Part shown: piece by piece, positions 1 through 7,951 of the stretch
How the letters are laid out: the number at the start of each line of letters is the position of its first letter
Numbering within the stretch: the first letter of the stretch is position 1
DNA from: Bin25 sp965221765
GTDB lineage: Bacteria > Bacteroidota > Bacteroidia > Flavobacteriales > Flavobacteriaceae
Direction of reading: 5' to 3'
DNA length: 64,000 nt
Assembly (NCBI GenBank): GCA_965221765.1
Contig: OZ244911.1
Coordinates: 1,922,001 to 1,986,000, forward strand
Program-made: the position numbers and the translations under genes
Notes under the pieces: generated by a model
Database searches by the model: none
What the model was told of the DNA's origin: nothing
The model's input: only the letters and a program-made list of their open reading frames with translations

Positions 1-975
1 TTTCTATGGCAAGAAGGACATACTGCCCATACTTCAAAAGAAGAAGCTTTAAAAGAAGCTCAACTCATGAATGAAATTTATGCAGATTTTGTAGAAAACT
101 ATATGGCTATCCCTGTTTTACAAGGCACCAAATCTGAAAACGAAAAATTTGCTGGAGCTGAAATAACCTACTGTATTGAGGCATTGATGCAAGATGGAAA
201 AGCGCTCCAAGCTGGTACTTCTCATTTTTTAGGTCAAAAATTTGCCAAAGCATTTGATGTGAAATTTGCAACAAAATCCGGAACTCTTGATTTTGTTTGG
301 GCGACTTCTTGGGGTGTTTCAACCCGATTGATGGGGGCACTTGTGATGACCCATGGCGATGATCAAGGGTTGGTATTGCCGCCAAATTTAGCTCCCATTC
401 AAATTGTAATAATTCCAATTTATAAAAATCAAGAAGAACTACAATCTATTTCAAAGCTTGCCAACCAACTTGTAGATCAATTTAATAAAAAGCAATATCG
501 CATTAAATACGATGATCGAAAAAATCAAAAACCAAGTTTTAAGTTTCATCAATATGAACTTGAAGGTGTTCCGCTTCGGATTTCGATAGGGCCACGTGAT
601 CTTAAAAAAAATCAAGTTGAAATCAGTTATCGATTAACTTTAGAAAAAGAATTCATTCCCCTTGATCAATTGATAAGGTATGTTGAACATAAACTTTCTT
701 TAATGCAAAAAGATATGTTTCAAAAAGCCTTAAATTTTCAACATGATAATACGTTTGAAGCAAATTCTTTTGATGAGTTTCAAGATATATTGAATCAAAA
801 GGGTGGTTTTGTTTTGGCTCATTGGGATGGGACGACTAAAACAGAAAAAGAAATTCAAACTAAAACCAAAGCCTCCATAAGATGCATTCCTAAAAATCAA
901 ACGATAGAAAAAGGAAAATGTATTTTTAGTGGAAAACCATCGAATGGACGGGTTGTATTTGCAAGAGCTTATTAA
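1..975 (+). CDS. proS: Prolyl-tRNA synthetase, C-terminal part (5' end outside window)
   Basis: Charges tRNA-Pro with proline in the cytoplasm. The frame is open from base 1, before the first internal ATG at 67, and begins with the class II synthetase motif WQEGHTAH, so the window cuts the gene. The remaining catalytic core includes the segment GTSHFLGQKFAKAFDVKF and the motif-3 region (MGALVMTHGDDQGLVLPP). The anticodon-binding domain and the C-terminal domain of the short, archaeal/eukaryote-like ProS type follow and end in RVVFARAY. The next gene converges on it 2 bp downstream. Identity is secure; only the N-terminus is missing. Confidence 0.95.
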   Translation, partial: FLWQEGHTAHTSKEEALKEAQLMNEIYADFVENYMAIPVLQGTKSENEKFAGAEITYCIEALMQDGKALQAGTSHFLGQKFAKAFDVKFATKSGTLDFVWATSWGVSTRLMGALVMTHGDDQGLVLPPNLAPIQIVIIPIYKNQEELQSISKLANQLVDQFNKKQYRIKYDDRKNQKPSFKFHQYELEGVPLRISIGPRDLKKNQVEISYRLTLEKEFIPLDQLIRYVEHKLSLMQKDMFQKALNFQHDNTFEANSFDEFQDILNQKGGFVLAHWDGTTKTEKEIQTKTKASIRCIPKNQTIEKGKCIFSGKPSNGRVVFARAY

Positions 976-977
976 AC

Positions 978-1691
978 TTAAAAAAAATCTCTTATGGTTA
1001 TCTTTTGGGTGATTAAATCTTGGTATATCAATGTTTTATGTCTTCCATCAACTGATAGCGAGGTGATGCTGATCGTTTGAATAGGAAGTGATTGTTGATA
1101 GAGATGGAAATTTTTACTTTTTAAAGGTTGCACAAACTGTGTTTCATGCATTTTAAAAATTAAATTTTGATCAAGTTCTCGCTTTTGTTTTAACCAATAG
1201 TTGAAGATGTTTAGGTTGTTGGTATGTTTTTCTACATCATAAAGTGATAATGAACTCCAAATTTGTTCATTCTGATGATCGACTTTTTTTATAATCAGGT
1301 CTTGACCATCCCAATGATAGACTAAAAATTTAATATTTGATAATCTATAATCGATAAACAGATATTCAAACGGAGCTAAATCTCTAAAGTCATCGTTGGT
1401 AAGTTTTCCATTAAAATGTATTTTGCTGAGGTGATTGCGTAAAAATACGCCTCTAGATGAAGAGCTTTCTTTATCACGAGGGTTTTGTGCATTTAAAATA
1501 CATCCGATTTTTGATTGACTGCAGTTGATGCCAAACCATGTCCCGCCGGCTACGTCATCCCTTGGATAAATTAAAGTCTGATTATAAGAGTGATAGTAAT
1601 CTGGAGCTACTGTTGGACGATTGGGATTTTCGTCTCTATTAGATGTAAGTATAAATCCAGTTTTAGTGGGTACATAGGTTACGATGCACAT
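978..1691 (-). CDS. NRDE (TANGO2-like) family protein
   Basis: A 237-aa protein that starts MCIVTYVPT and carries the family-defining NRDE motif at about residues 18-21 (TSNRDENPNRPT), followed by GGTWFGIN. NRDE/TANGO2 proteins resemble N-terminal nucleophile hydrolases, with Cys2 as candidate nucleophile; animal TANGO2 has been linked to haem trafficking, but the bacterial role is unproven. Last gene of a minus-strand operon: it overlaps the DinB-like gene upstream by 13 bp, so the two are probably translationally coupled. No signal peptide, hence cytoplasmic. The family call is firm; the function is open. Confidence 0.85.
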   Translation of the reverse strand: MCIVTYVPTKTGFILTSNRDENPNRPTVAPDYYHSYNQTLIYPRDDVAGGTWFGINCSQSKIGCILNAQNPRDKESSSSRGVFLRNHLSKIHFNGKLTNDDFRDLAPFEYLFIDYRLSNIKFLVYHWDGQDLIIKKVDHQNEQIWSSLSLYDVEKHTNNLNIFNYWLKQKRELDQNLIFKMHETQFVQPLKSKNFHLYQQSLPIQTISITSLSVDGRHKTLIYQDLITQKITIRDFF

Positions 1692-2185
1692 TGTTCACGA
1701 TAGGTTTGGGTGGAAAATGCAACGCCAAAATTTTTGTCTACTAAATAATCTAATTTATTAGCCTTTAAACCGATTTTAATAATACTCTGATGATGAATAC
1801 AATGGTCCAAACAAAATGCTAATTCTCGATGTAAATTAGTCGCAATACCATCGGTTTGATCAAGGCACTCTAATTCAAGATTTAAACTAATTTCTTCTGG
1901 GTCAGATAAATTTTGCAGATAGGTTATTATTTCATCGATTGCTTGAAGGCCGGCCGATGGCGTATTTTCTAAAGCTTTATCGCGAGGTCTTAAATCATAA
2001 TTAACCACATCCCCTTTTCTAAAAAATAGGCAACATCTGTAAAACTCGATGATGTGACGAAAATGTTCACCGATTGATGCATTATAAAGCAAATCACTTT
2101 TCTTAGTGAAATCTTCAACTGAAATATTTGATAACAAATTTTTTAGTTGTGCTAAGATGATATGATGGGGTTGAAAATATTTCAT
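1679..2185 (-). CDS. DinB/YfiT-like four-helix protein (possible bacillithiol S-transferase)
   Basis: A 168-aa DinB-superfamily protein. The three spaced histidines expected for metal binding are visible: HFRHIIEF near residue 44 and HCIHHQSI near residue 131. DinB/YfiT proteins include the thiol-dependent S-transferases that use bacillithiol in organisms lacking glutathione. Because bshB1, a bacillithiol gene, lies at 18.0 kb in this window, a bacillithiol transferase role is plausible, but that is inference. It overlaps the ATP-grasp gene upstream by 4 bp (ATGA) and the NRDE gene downstream by 13 bp. Confidence 0.7.
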   Translation of the reverse strand: MKYFQPHHIILAQLKNLLSNISVEDFTKKSDLLYNASIGEHFRHIIEFYRCCLFFRKGDVVNYDLRPRDKALENTPSAGLQAIDEIITYLQNLSDPEEISLNLELECLDQTDGIATNLHRELAFCLDHCIHHQSIIKIGLKANKLDYLVDKNFGVAFSTQTYREQCAS

Positions 2186-3228
2186 GCTTTAATAATCTTA
2201 TAATGTTCTTTTTTATTTTTAAAATCGATGATTCCCCGAACAAAACTATTTATTGAAACAGGGGGATAATGTTTGATTTGATGCACGCTTAAACGATAAA
2301 TAATACGCATGTGTTTGAATATTTCTTTATAGGCATTAATCAATCCAAAGTTAGGCGAATAGATATGGATTGGCTCGGAATTGACCCCATTGATTTCTAG
2401 AATTTTTATCCCCTGATTATTTTTAAAACTATTCCAGCTACTAATACGTAAATCAAATCGACCATAATCAAAATTTGGAATCATGGAAGCTCGATGGTCA
2501 ATCCATTGCATCATTTCATCAGAATACAAATGATTTCCGTTTAAAAACGTAGTTCCCAAATTATGATTTCCAATGGGTTCCACTAGAATTTTTTCACCAC
2601 GATTTAAAACCGTATCCCAACCGTTTTTAAATCGTGTTTCTAGTTGTTTTTTTCTTTTATAAACTCTAGGATTTTTTAAAATCAACTTGCCAAGAGTGGA
2701 TTGTCCATCCCCTTGGATAGTACAAAATTTTTTTAATCCAACTGAAGTGATATTCCCTTTTCCATCAGTATCTCTATAGTACAGCACACCGATTTCAATC
2801 GGATAATCAATATATTCTTGAAGAATAAAAGTTTGATATGAGGCGTTTTTAAAATATTGTGAGAGCTGTCGTTTATTTTGGATTTTTGAAACTGATTTTC
2901 CTCTTTCTCCGATATCTGGTTTTGCTATGATCGGGTAGTCTAAATGATGAATTTTTAACTGTTTCATAATTTCAGTTAATGACATTTGACGATTTACAAT
3001 ACATGAAATCGGTATATTTTCTTTGGGTAAATATTTCAAATATCCATATTTAGAACTTAAAAAAGTACCACCAAAATTCATGCATCGATTGATGGAGGTG
3101 AAATAGAGTGGCGATCGCGCTTTTATGCCTAAAATAAGCCCATAAAAAAAGGCAGGTAAATAAAAAATCCAAAAAGGCCAATACTCATAATGGTAGATTC
3201 TTTGAAAAAAGACCGAAAGTCCCAACAT
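2182..3228 (-). CDS. ATP-grasp ligase-like protein (D-Ala-D-Ala ligase-like fold)
   Basis: A 348-aa protein. Residues 1-35 are hydrophobic and aromatic and may touch the membrane. ATP-grasp features follow: a nucleotide-binding loop (PIIAKPDIGERGKSVSKI, about residues 97-114), the linker FILQEYIDYPIEIGVLYYR, and metal-binding residues in YGRFDLRISS and KILEINGVNSEPIHIY. The family joins a carboxylate to an amine or thiol through an acyl-phosphate; the substrate cannot be read from the sequence. It lies 7 bp after the DoxX-like gene and overlaps the DinB gene by 4 bp, inside a five-gene operon. Confidence 0.75.
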   Translation of the reverse strand: MLGLSVFFQRIYHYEYWPFWIFYLPAFFYGLILGIKARSPLYFTSINRCMNFGGTFLSSKYGYLKYLPKENIPISCIVNRQMSLTEIMKQLKIHHLDYPIIAKPDIGERGKSVSKIQNKRQLSQYFKNASYQTFILQEYIDYPIEIGVLYYRDTDGKGNITSVGLKKFCTIQGDGQSTLGKLILKNPRVYKRKKQLETRFKNGWDTVLNRGEKILVEPIGNHNLGTTFLNGNHLYSDEMMQWIDHRASMIPNFDYGRFDLRISSWNSFKNNQGIKILEINGVNSEPIHIYSPNFGLINAYKEIFKHMRIIYRLSVHQIKHYPPVSINSFVRGIIDFKNKKEHYKIIKA

Positions 3229-3235
3229 AAAGAAT

Positions 3236-3664
3236 TTACCGCTTTAGCGTAATGACTTCTTTGATTAAAACCCAACAAGAAATATGGAGTTTAAGCGAAA
3301 TGATATAAAAGGTTAGTTTACTGAGTATCAATGCAACGATGGCCATGATAAACAGTTCTCCATTATCTGATTGATCGTCCCATTGGACAATAATGCCAAC
3401 ATCAGTAAATAAATGGGTGAATACTGCTCCTATCATCAATCCAATAGATAAACATAATCCCTTTAATACGGTTTTAGGTACTAAAATCAATAAACTAGTT
3501 AATAATTCAATAATTCCTAATAAGACTCTTCCCCATGGCTCGACGCCCAAAGTTGAAAAGATATGAACCGCTTCGGGATGGCCGGTAAATTTGAAATACA
3601 AAGATTGGATTAATATAGCTGCTATGCCTACTCTAAAAATATAAAGCCAATTAGGAAGTTTCAT
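3236..3664 (-). CDS. DoxX-like integral membrane protein
   Basis: A 142-aa protein with four predicted membrane helices (about residues 8-25, 46-62, 68-88 and 105-130). The layout resembles the DoxX/DoxD family: an N-terminal R-x-G helix, then FKFTGHPEAVHIFSTLG and a GIIELLTSLLILVP helix. DoxX-like proteins are small inner-membrane proteins, some tied to redox or oxidative-stress complexes; the exact role is unknown. It lies 16 bp downstream of the YHS protein gene and 7 bp upstream of the ATP-grasp gene, so it is probably co-transcribed with both. Confidence 0.7.
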   Translation of the reverse strand: MKLPNWLYIFRVGIAAILIQSLYFKFTGHPEAVHIFSTLGVEPWGRVLLGIIELLTSLLILVPKTVLKGLCLSIGLMIGAVFTHLFTDVGIIVQWDDQSDNGELFIMAIVALILSKLTFYIISLKLHISCWVLIKEVITLKR

Positions 3665-3680
3665 AGTTCATGTATTATCA

Positions 3681-4151
3681 TCAATGCGATTCATTTCTAA
3701 TCAACTGAGACCACTCTGAATCTGCTTGAGATTTTAGTTTTGCCGTATTTTTTTGCCAGCGTTTCAAGGTATCAGTCCCCCCTTTTTTATAAAACAAGTA
3801 CAACTTCCCATCTTCGATTGAAAATGCTTTTGGATTGATACTGACCTTTTCACCCTTTTTCCCCATTGCATAGGCACACCATCCACCATACTGTGGAACA
3901 TATTTTGAAGGAGATGCTTCAAAAATCGCTTTATTTTTTTTGCTAGCAAATCGATAGATTATCGCCTCAAATTCAGATGTAATATTCTGTTCTCCTTCAA
4001 TGGCTTGATTTTCAATAAAATAAGCCACGACATCATAACCACTTGCCGCGATATTTTGCGCATTGGTATTATATATGTTATCTTTTTTCTTTTGAGAATA
4101 GGCTGTGTTTACTAAGCATAATAAAAGTAACATCAAATAAGGATTATTCAT
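3681..4151 (-). CDS. Exported YHS-domain protein
   Basis: The frame is open back to an ATG at 4193, but the ATG at 4151 is preferred because it gives a clean signal peptide (MNNPYLMLLLLCLVNTAYSQ) and a 156-aa product. The mature part is a YHS-type domain (ASGYDVVAYF, then YGGWCAYAMGKKGEKVSINP, then LYLFYKKGG). Exported YHS proteins of this type are common in Bacteroidota and are thought to bind metal or a small ligand; none has a settled role. First gene of the minus-strand operon that continues with the DoxX-like gene. Confidence 0.75.
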   Translation of the reverse strand: MNNPYLMLLLLCLVNTAYSQKKKDNIYNTNAQNIAASGYDVVAYFIENQAIEGEQNITSEFEAIIYRFASKKNKAIFEASPSKYVPQYGGWCAYAMGKKGEKVSINPKAFSIEDGKLYLFYKKGGTDTLKRWQKNTAKLKSQADSEWSQLIRNESH

Positions 4152-4215
4152 AAAATCATTTGGGTTGGTTGATTCGCAAGTTAATAAACTCATGACAATA
4201 TGATATACATTGCGT

Positions 4216-4246
4216 TTTGAAATTTTGAAAATACAATGTACTTTTG
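4216..4246 (+). promoter_or_regulatory. Bacteroidetes-type promoter of tRNA-Glu
   Basis: TTTG at 4216-4219, a 19-bp spacer, then TACTTTTG at 4239-4246. This matches the Bacteroidetes housekeeping sigma consensus TTTG-N19/20-TAnnTTTG exactly. It ends 13 bp before the tRNA 5' end. It likely drives tRNA-Glu and rpsT together. Confidence 0.75.
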
Positions 4247-4259
4247 CGAACCAAATTTT

Positions 4260-4331
4260 GGCCCGTTCGTCTATCGGCTAGGACGCCAGGTTTTCATCCT
4301 GGAAAGAGGGGTTCGATTCCCCTACGGGCTA
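4260..4331 (+). tRNA. tRNA-Glu (UUC)
   Basis: Cloverleaf of 72 nt. The acceptor stem GGCCCGT pairs with ACGGGCT (G-U at position 1-72), discriminator A at 4331. The anticodon stem CCAGG/CCTGG encloses loop TTTTCAT with anticodon TTC. The T arm is AGGGG-TTCGATT-CCCCT. CCA is not encoded. It sits 22 bp upstream of rpsT in the same direction. Confidence 0.95.
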
Positions 4332-4353
4332 CTTATTAATTGAATAATTCATT

Positions 4354-4608
4354 ATGGCTAATCATAAATCAGCACTAAAGCGAATAAGATCTTCTGAAAA
4401 AAAGAAAGTACAGAATCGGTATCAACACAAAACCGTAAGAAACGCAATGAGGGATTTCAAAAAGTTAGAAGATAAAAAAAGTGCTGCTAAACGCTTTCCA
4501 GAAATTATTTCTATGATTGACAAATTGGCAAAAAACAATGTGATTCATCAAAATAAGGCGGCCAACTTAAAATCAAAAATCAGTAAATATTTCATAAGTA
4601 TTTCGTAG
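4354..4608 (+). CDS. rpsT: 30S ribosomal protein S20
   Basis: An 84-aa, lysine/arginine-rich, all-helical protein that starts MANHKSALKRIRSSEKK, the standard S20 N-terminus. It continues with RNAMRDFKKLEDKKSAAK and a C-terminal NKAANLKSKISKY helix. It binds 16S rRNA early in assembly of the small subunit. The length is normal for the family. It follows tRNA-Glu by 22 bp and may share its promoter; it converges on rho. Confidence 0.97.
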   Translation: MANHKSALKRIRSSEKKKVQNRYQHKTVRNAMRDFKKLEDKKSAAKRFPEIISMIDKLAKNNVIHQNKAANLKSKISKYFISIS

Positions 4609-4659
4609 ACCGATAAAAAATACTTAAACCTTTATTTTGCTATAAGATAAAGTCGCGTT

Positions 4660-6228
4660 TCAGCTTCCCATCGTAGCAATGAATTCTAGATTATCTTTGG
4701 TTCTATTAAAACGGTCTAGCATTAATTCAATGGCTTCAACAGGTGTCATATCGGCCAGCATTTTTCTTGCAATCCACATTTTACGCAATAAATTTTCATC
4801 AATCAACAAATCTTCTCTTCGCGTGCTTGATGATAACAAATCGATGGCAGGATACAAACGTCGATTGGCTATCCTGCGATCTAATTGAAGTTCCATATTT
4901 CCGGTTCCCTTAAATTCTTCAAAAATGACTTCATCCATTTTGGATCCTGTTTCAGTCAATGCAGTTGCAATTATTGAAAGAGATCCCCCATTTTCTATAT
5001 TCCTTGCGGCTCCAAAAAACCGTTTGGGTCTTTGTAATGCATTGGCGTCGACTCCGCCACTTAATATTTTTCCAGAAGCTGGCTGAACAGTATTATATGC
5101 TCGAGCTAGCCGAGTAATGGAATCTAATAAGATAACGACATCATGTCCGCATTCAACTAATCGTTTAGTTTTTTCTAAAACGATATTGGCAATTTTAACA
5201 TGTCGACTAGCTGGTTCATCAAAAGTCGATGCGATCACTTCTGCGTTGACATTACGTTGCATGTCAGTAACTTCTTCAGGCCGCTCATCGATTAATAATA
5301 CAATAAGATAAACCTCAGGATGATTGGCTGCTATAGCATTAGCTATATCTTTCAATAACATGGTTTTGCCTGTTTTGGGCTGAGAAACGATCATTCCTCT
5401 TTGTCCTTTGCCAATGGGAGAGAACAAATCCATCATGCGAGTCGAAACAGAACAATTGAGTTTTGCTAATTCAAATTTTTCTTCTGGAAACAAGGGAGTC
5501 AAGTGTTCAAATGCCACGCGATCTCTCACATGCGTGGGAGACATGCCATTGATATGTTTTAATTTTATGAGGGGAAAATATTTTTCACCAACCTTGGGTG
5601 GTCGAACATATCCTAATACAGTATCACCGGTTTTAAGACCAAATAATCGAATCTGAGATTGACTGACATAAATATCATCAGGAGAAGAGAGATAATTAAA
5701 ATCTGAAGAACGTAAAAATCCATATCCTTCATTCATGATTTCTAATACTCCTTCAGCATCAACAAATCCTTCAAATTCATATTTCGAATCTTTGTAATGA
5801 GGTTGTTCAACTTTTGGATTGTTCTTCGAGGTCTCACGCTGGTTTGAATCTTCAGATTCAGGAAGTATTTTTGATTCTTTATTTTGTTTTCCATTCGAAT
5901 CTATGTTAGAATATATCGTTTCTTGTTGAATTTTATGAGGTTTTTCATTTTGCGTCCCATTTTTAATCGGAATTGGTGACGGTGAATCGTTATTAACAAA
6001 AGATACCTGTTTTTTTTCAGATGGATGCTTTTCTGATACGGTATTTATTTCAGCATTGATTTCATCAATTTCGATATTGGCCAAATCAGGATTTTTTAAA
6101 ATTTCTTCAGAAATAAATTGAATTAAATCTTTTTTATTAGCTCTAGAAATTGAATTTTTTCCTAGACGTTTGGCAATTTGTTTTAATTCAGATAAGGTTT
6201 TAGTAGGTAAAGTGATTATTTCAATCAT
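4660..6228 (-). CDS. rho: Transcription termination factor Rho
   Basis: A 522-aa hexameric RNA helicase for factor-dependent termination. Order: Rho_N three-helix domain (residues 1-45); a long low-complexity polar linker (about 50-150, rich in E, K, N, S, Q) typical of Bacteroidota Rho; the RNA-binding cold-shock-like domain (YGFLRSSDFNYLSS and DIYVSQSQIRLFGL); then the RecA-like ATPase with Walker A GQRGMIVSQPKTGKTMLLK and Walker B VVILLDSITRLARAYN. The C-terminus (GTGNMELQLDRRIANRRLYP) is intact. It is monocistronic here, with a roughly 190-bp leader upstream. Confidence 0.97.
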   Translation of the reverse strand: MIEIITLPTKTLSELKQIAKRLGKNSISRANKKDLIQFISEEILKNPDLANIEIDEINAEINTVSEKHPSEKKQVSFVNNDSPSPIPIKNGTQNEKPHKIQQETIYSNIDSNGKQNKESKILPESEDSNQRETSKNNPKVEQPHYKDSKYEFEGFVDAEGVLEIMNEGYGFLRSSDFNYLSSPDDIYVSQSQIRLFGLKTGDTVLGYVRPPKVGEKYFPLIKLKHINGMSPTHVRDRVAFEHLTPLFPEEKFELAKLNCSVSTRMMDLFSPIGKGQRGMIVSQPKTGKTMLLKDIANAIAANHPEVYLIVLLIDERPEEVTDMQRNVNAEVIASTFDEPASRHVKIANIVLEKTKRLVECGHDVVILLDSITRLARAYNTVQPASGKILSGGVDANALQRPKRFFGAARNIENGGSLSIIATALTETGSKMDEVIFEEFKGTGNMELQLDRRIANRRLYPAIDLLSSSTRREDLLIDENLLRKMWIARKMLADMTPVEAIELMLDRFNRTKDNLEFIATMGS

Positions 6229-6421
6229 AACTATGGAATTAATAGTGAAGATCTAAAGATCTTGTTAAAAAAGAAAGTAAGAGGTTAATGTTTCAAATGA
6301 TATTGATTAGGCGATGACCTAATTTTCAAGTATATGTCAATTTATCAGAAATTGCTGATTAAATTAAATTTTGACGAATTCTTTCCATCGAGAATATTAT
6401 TTTTGGAAAGTCTATCGGTTG

Positions 6422-6429
6422 CAAATATA
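6422..6429 (-). promoter_or_regulatory. Candidate minus-7 element upstream of rho
   Basis: Read on the minus strand this is TATATTTG, matching TAnnTTTG. No convincing TTTG lies 19-21 bp further upstream. It would give rho a leader of about 190 nt. Rho is autoregulated through a leader in other bacteria, so the length is compatible, but no leader structure was established. The rest of 6229-6635 shows no gene. Confidence 0.4.
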
Positions 6430-6635
6430 GAATTTTCTGTTATTAAAATATTTCGATTCAACTTATAGATATCGATTGTATTTGATTTAGCATAATTCCA
6501 AAAATTAAAGTAACCGATCAAATAGAAGAATAATATGGTTGTTCATATTTTTATTATTTAAAAATTAATCTTAAATTTATTGAGTTCTATATACTATAAA
6601 CCATATAGAAATACGAAGCCAACAAATCGATAGTA

Positions 6636-6941
6636 ATGAATAAACAACAAGGAATTAATAAGGACTTAATAGAATTACTTATTAAGAAAATAGACGAGGT
6701 TAAAAAAGAGACTGAGAAAATAGACGAGGTTAAAAAAGAGACTGAGAAAATAGACGATATTAATAAGCACAATACAGATATATCAAAACGGTTAGAAAGT
6801 ATAGAAGACAAAATAAGTGGGATGAATGATAAAGTAAATGATAATAGAAATAATATTAAATGGATTATAGGAGTTGGAAGCACTACGATACTATCTATTA
6901 TAGGGTTTATTGTAAGTCAGTTTATAAAAAATAACCAATGA
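6636..6941 (+). CDS. Small coiled-coil protein with C-terminal membrane anchor
   Basis: A 101-aa protein I do not recognise. Residues 1-70 are charged and heptad-like, with two perfect copies of the decapeptide KIDEVKKETE followed by a partial third, so a coiled coil is likely. Residues 74-96 (WIIGVGSTTILSIIGFIVSQ) form one membrane helix, followed by KNNQ. A coiled coil plus a terminal helix is common in phage- or plasmid-derived small proteins, but that is only analogy. The DNA is richer in A+T than the neighbouring core genes and uses ATA and AGA freely, which suggests transfer. Confidence 0.55.
   Translation: MNKQQGINKDLIELLIKKIDEVKKETEKIDEVKKETEKIDDINKHNTDISKRLESIEDKISGMNDKVNDNRNNIKWIIGVGSTTILSIIGFIVSQFIKNNQ
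6687..6746 (+). repeat. 30-bp tandem repeat (2 perfect copies plus part of a third)
   Basis: Two identical 30-bp units at 6687-6716 and 6717-6746, plus the first 11 bases of a third (from 6747), encode the decapeptide repeated in the coiled coil. Units are a multiple of three, so copy changes keep the frame. Confidence 0.85.
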
Positions 6942-7281
6942 ACGAATTATAAATAATAAGCAATGCAAGGAGATTAGATACATACGATAAACATATAAAG
7001 AAATTAGAAAGGTTAATTAAAGAAGCAACCCCAAGTTTAGAACTTTATTATAAAGAACAGGATAAGAAAGGAAAATATTTAAGCCCTATAGGAATTAGAA
7101 AACTATTTAGATAGTATGCTAAAAATAACCTACGAAATAAGTTGTATTAATACAATGAAATATAAACCATGAGAGACAGATTATAACCATATTATATGGC
7201 AGTTAAATAGGTTATTATCTAAAGAGGAAAGAGTAGTAACTATTGATATGCCCGATATAGAAACCTAAACAATACCAACCA
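6942..7281 (+). pseudogene. Decayed AT-rich ORF remnants
   Basis: There is no full ORF. One frame from about 6964 to 7113 reads RLDTYDKHIKKLERLIKEA, then SLELYYKEQDKKGKYLSP, without a usable start. A second scrap near 7205-7268 reads LNRLLSKEERVVTIDMPDIE. Both look like true coding remnants: charged helical text with the same codon habits as the flanking small ORFs. I do not recognise either. They probably belong to the same foreign strip as the genes at 6636 and 7282. Confidence 0.4.
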
Positions 7282-7599
7282 ATGAAATACCTAATAATTG
7301 GAATAGTCTTAATACTAACAATCCTATTATTTAGTCAAGTTAAGAGGATTAAATATATCAGAGCAAAATGTGAAACCAAAATAATAGGAGGGGGAGATAA
7401 AAATAATTGCGAGACTGTATACAGGGTTGAGGTTAAAGTAGAATATTTAGGAACCCAAAAATTTATTACAAAATATCTAGCGCCTTACGAAGCCCCTAAC
7501 CTAGAGGAACCCTTGACTGAAGTGATAGAAAACAATATAAAACACCTACCTATTGTAATAATGAATGGAGAATTTGAATGGAAAAAGGGGGTGGGATAG
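7282..7599 (+). CDS. Small membrane-anchored protein of unknown function
   Basis: A 105-aa protein with one N-terminal membrane helix (MKYLIIGIVLILTILLFSQ) followed by a soluble domain of about 80 residues with two cysteines (RAKCETK and KNNCETVYRVEV). The text alternates beta-like stretches (YRVEVKVEYLGTQKFITKYL) and ends EFEWKKGVG. I do not recognise a family. The surrounding DNA is extremely A+T-rich and full of broken ORFs, so this may be a cargo gene left from a mobile element. Confidence 0.5.
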   Translation: MKYLIIGIVLILTILLFSQVKRIKYIRAKCETKIIGGGDKNNCETVYRVEVKVEYLGTQKFITKYLAPYEAPNLEEPLTEVIENNIKHLPIVIMNGEFEWKKGVG

Positions 7600-7888
7600 A
7601 ATACAGATAGATGATGATGCGTATACAACTGCAAATTTTTTAGATAAAAACGGTGAATATTATCAAACCGTAGTATATTACATATTGATGATGAAGTGAG
7701 CACTAGATATTTTGTAGTATTAAAGAAATAGAGAATTAAACTTACAAGAATCTTTAATAATAAACAATAAAAATAGAATGAACCAAAAATACCTCCCTCC
7801 CCCGTTAAATTTATTTGTAGCAATAAAGACCAGAAACCCAAATACGAAATATCTATACGTGATGAAGGATGTATACAATTTCTAGTAA
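7600..7888 (+). pseudogene. Decayed ORF remnant
   Basis: Starting near 7611, one frame reads IQIDDDAYTTANFLDKNGEYY. The same protein seems to continue in another frame near 7680 (IDDEVSTRYFVVLKK) before a stop at about 7732, so one or more frameshifts are likely. Nothing recognisable follows up to the lipoprotein gene. It forms the end of the AT-rich foreign strip. Confidence 0.35.
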
Positions 7889-7951
7889 ATGAAGAAAATA
7901 GTTCATATGATAGTTTGTAATTATTATTGCCCTGTATTGGGTTCTAAATCA

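Noticed and set aside
6229..6635. Riboswitch or structured leader upstream of rho
   Set aside because: No conserved riboswitch motif was recognisable; only a weak promoter element can be supported.
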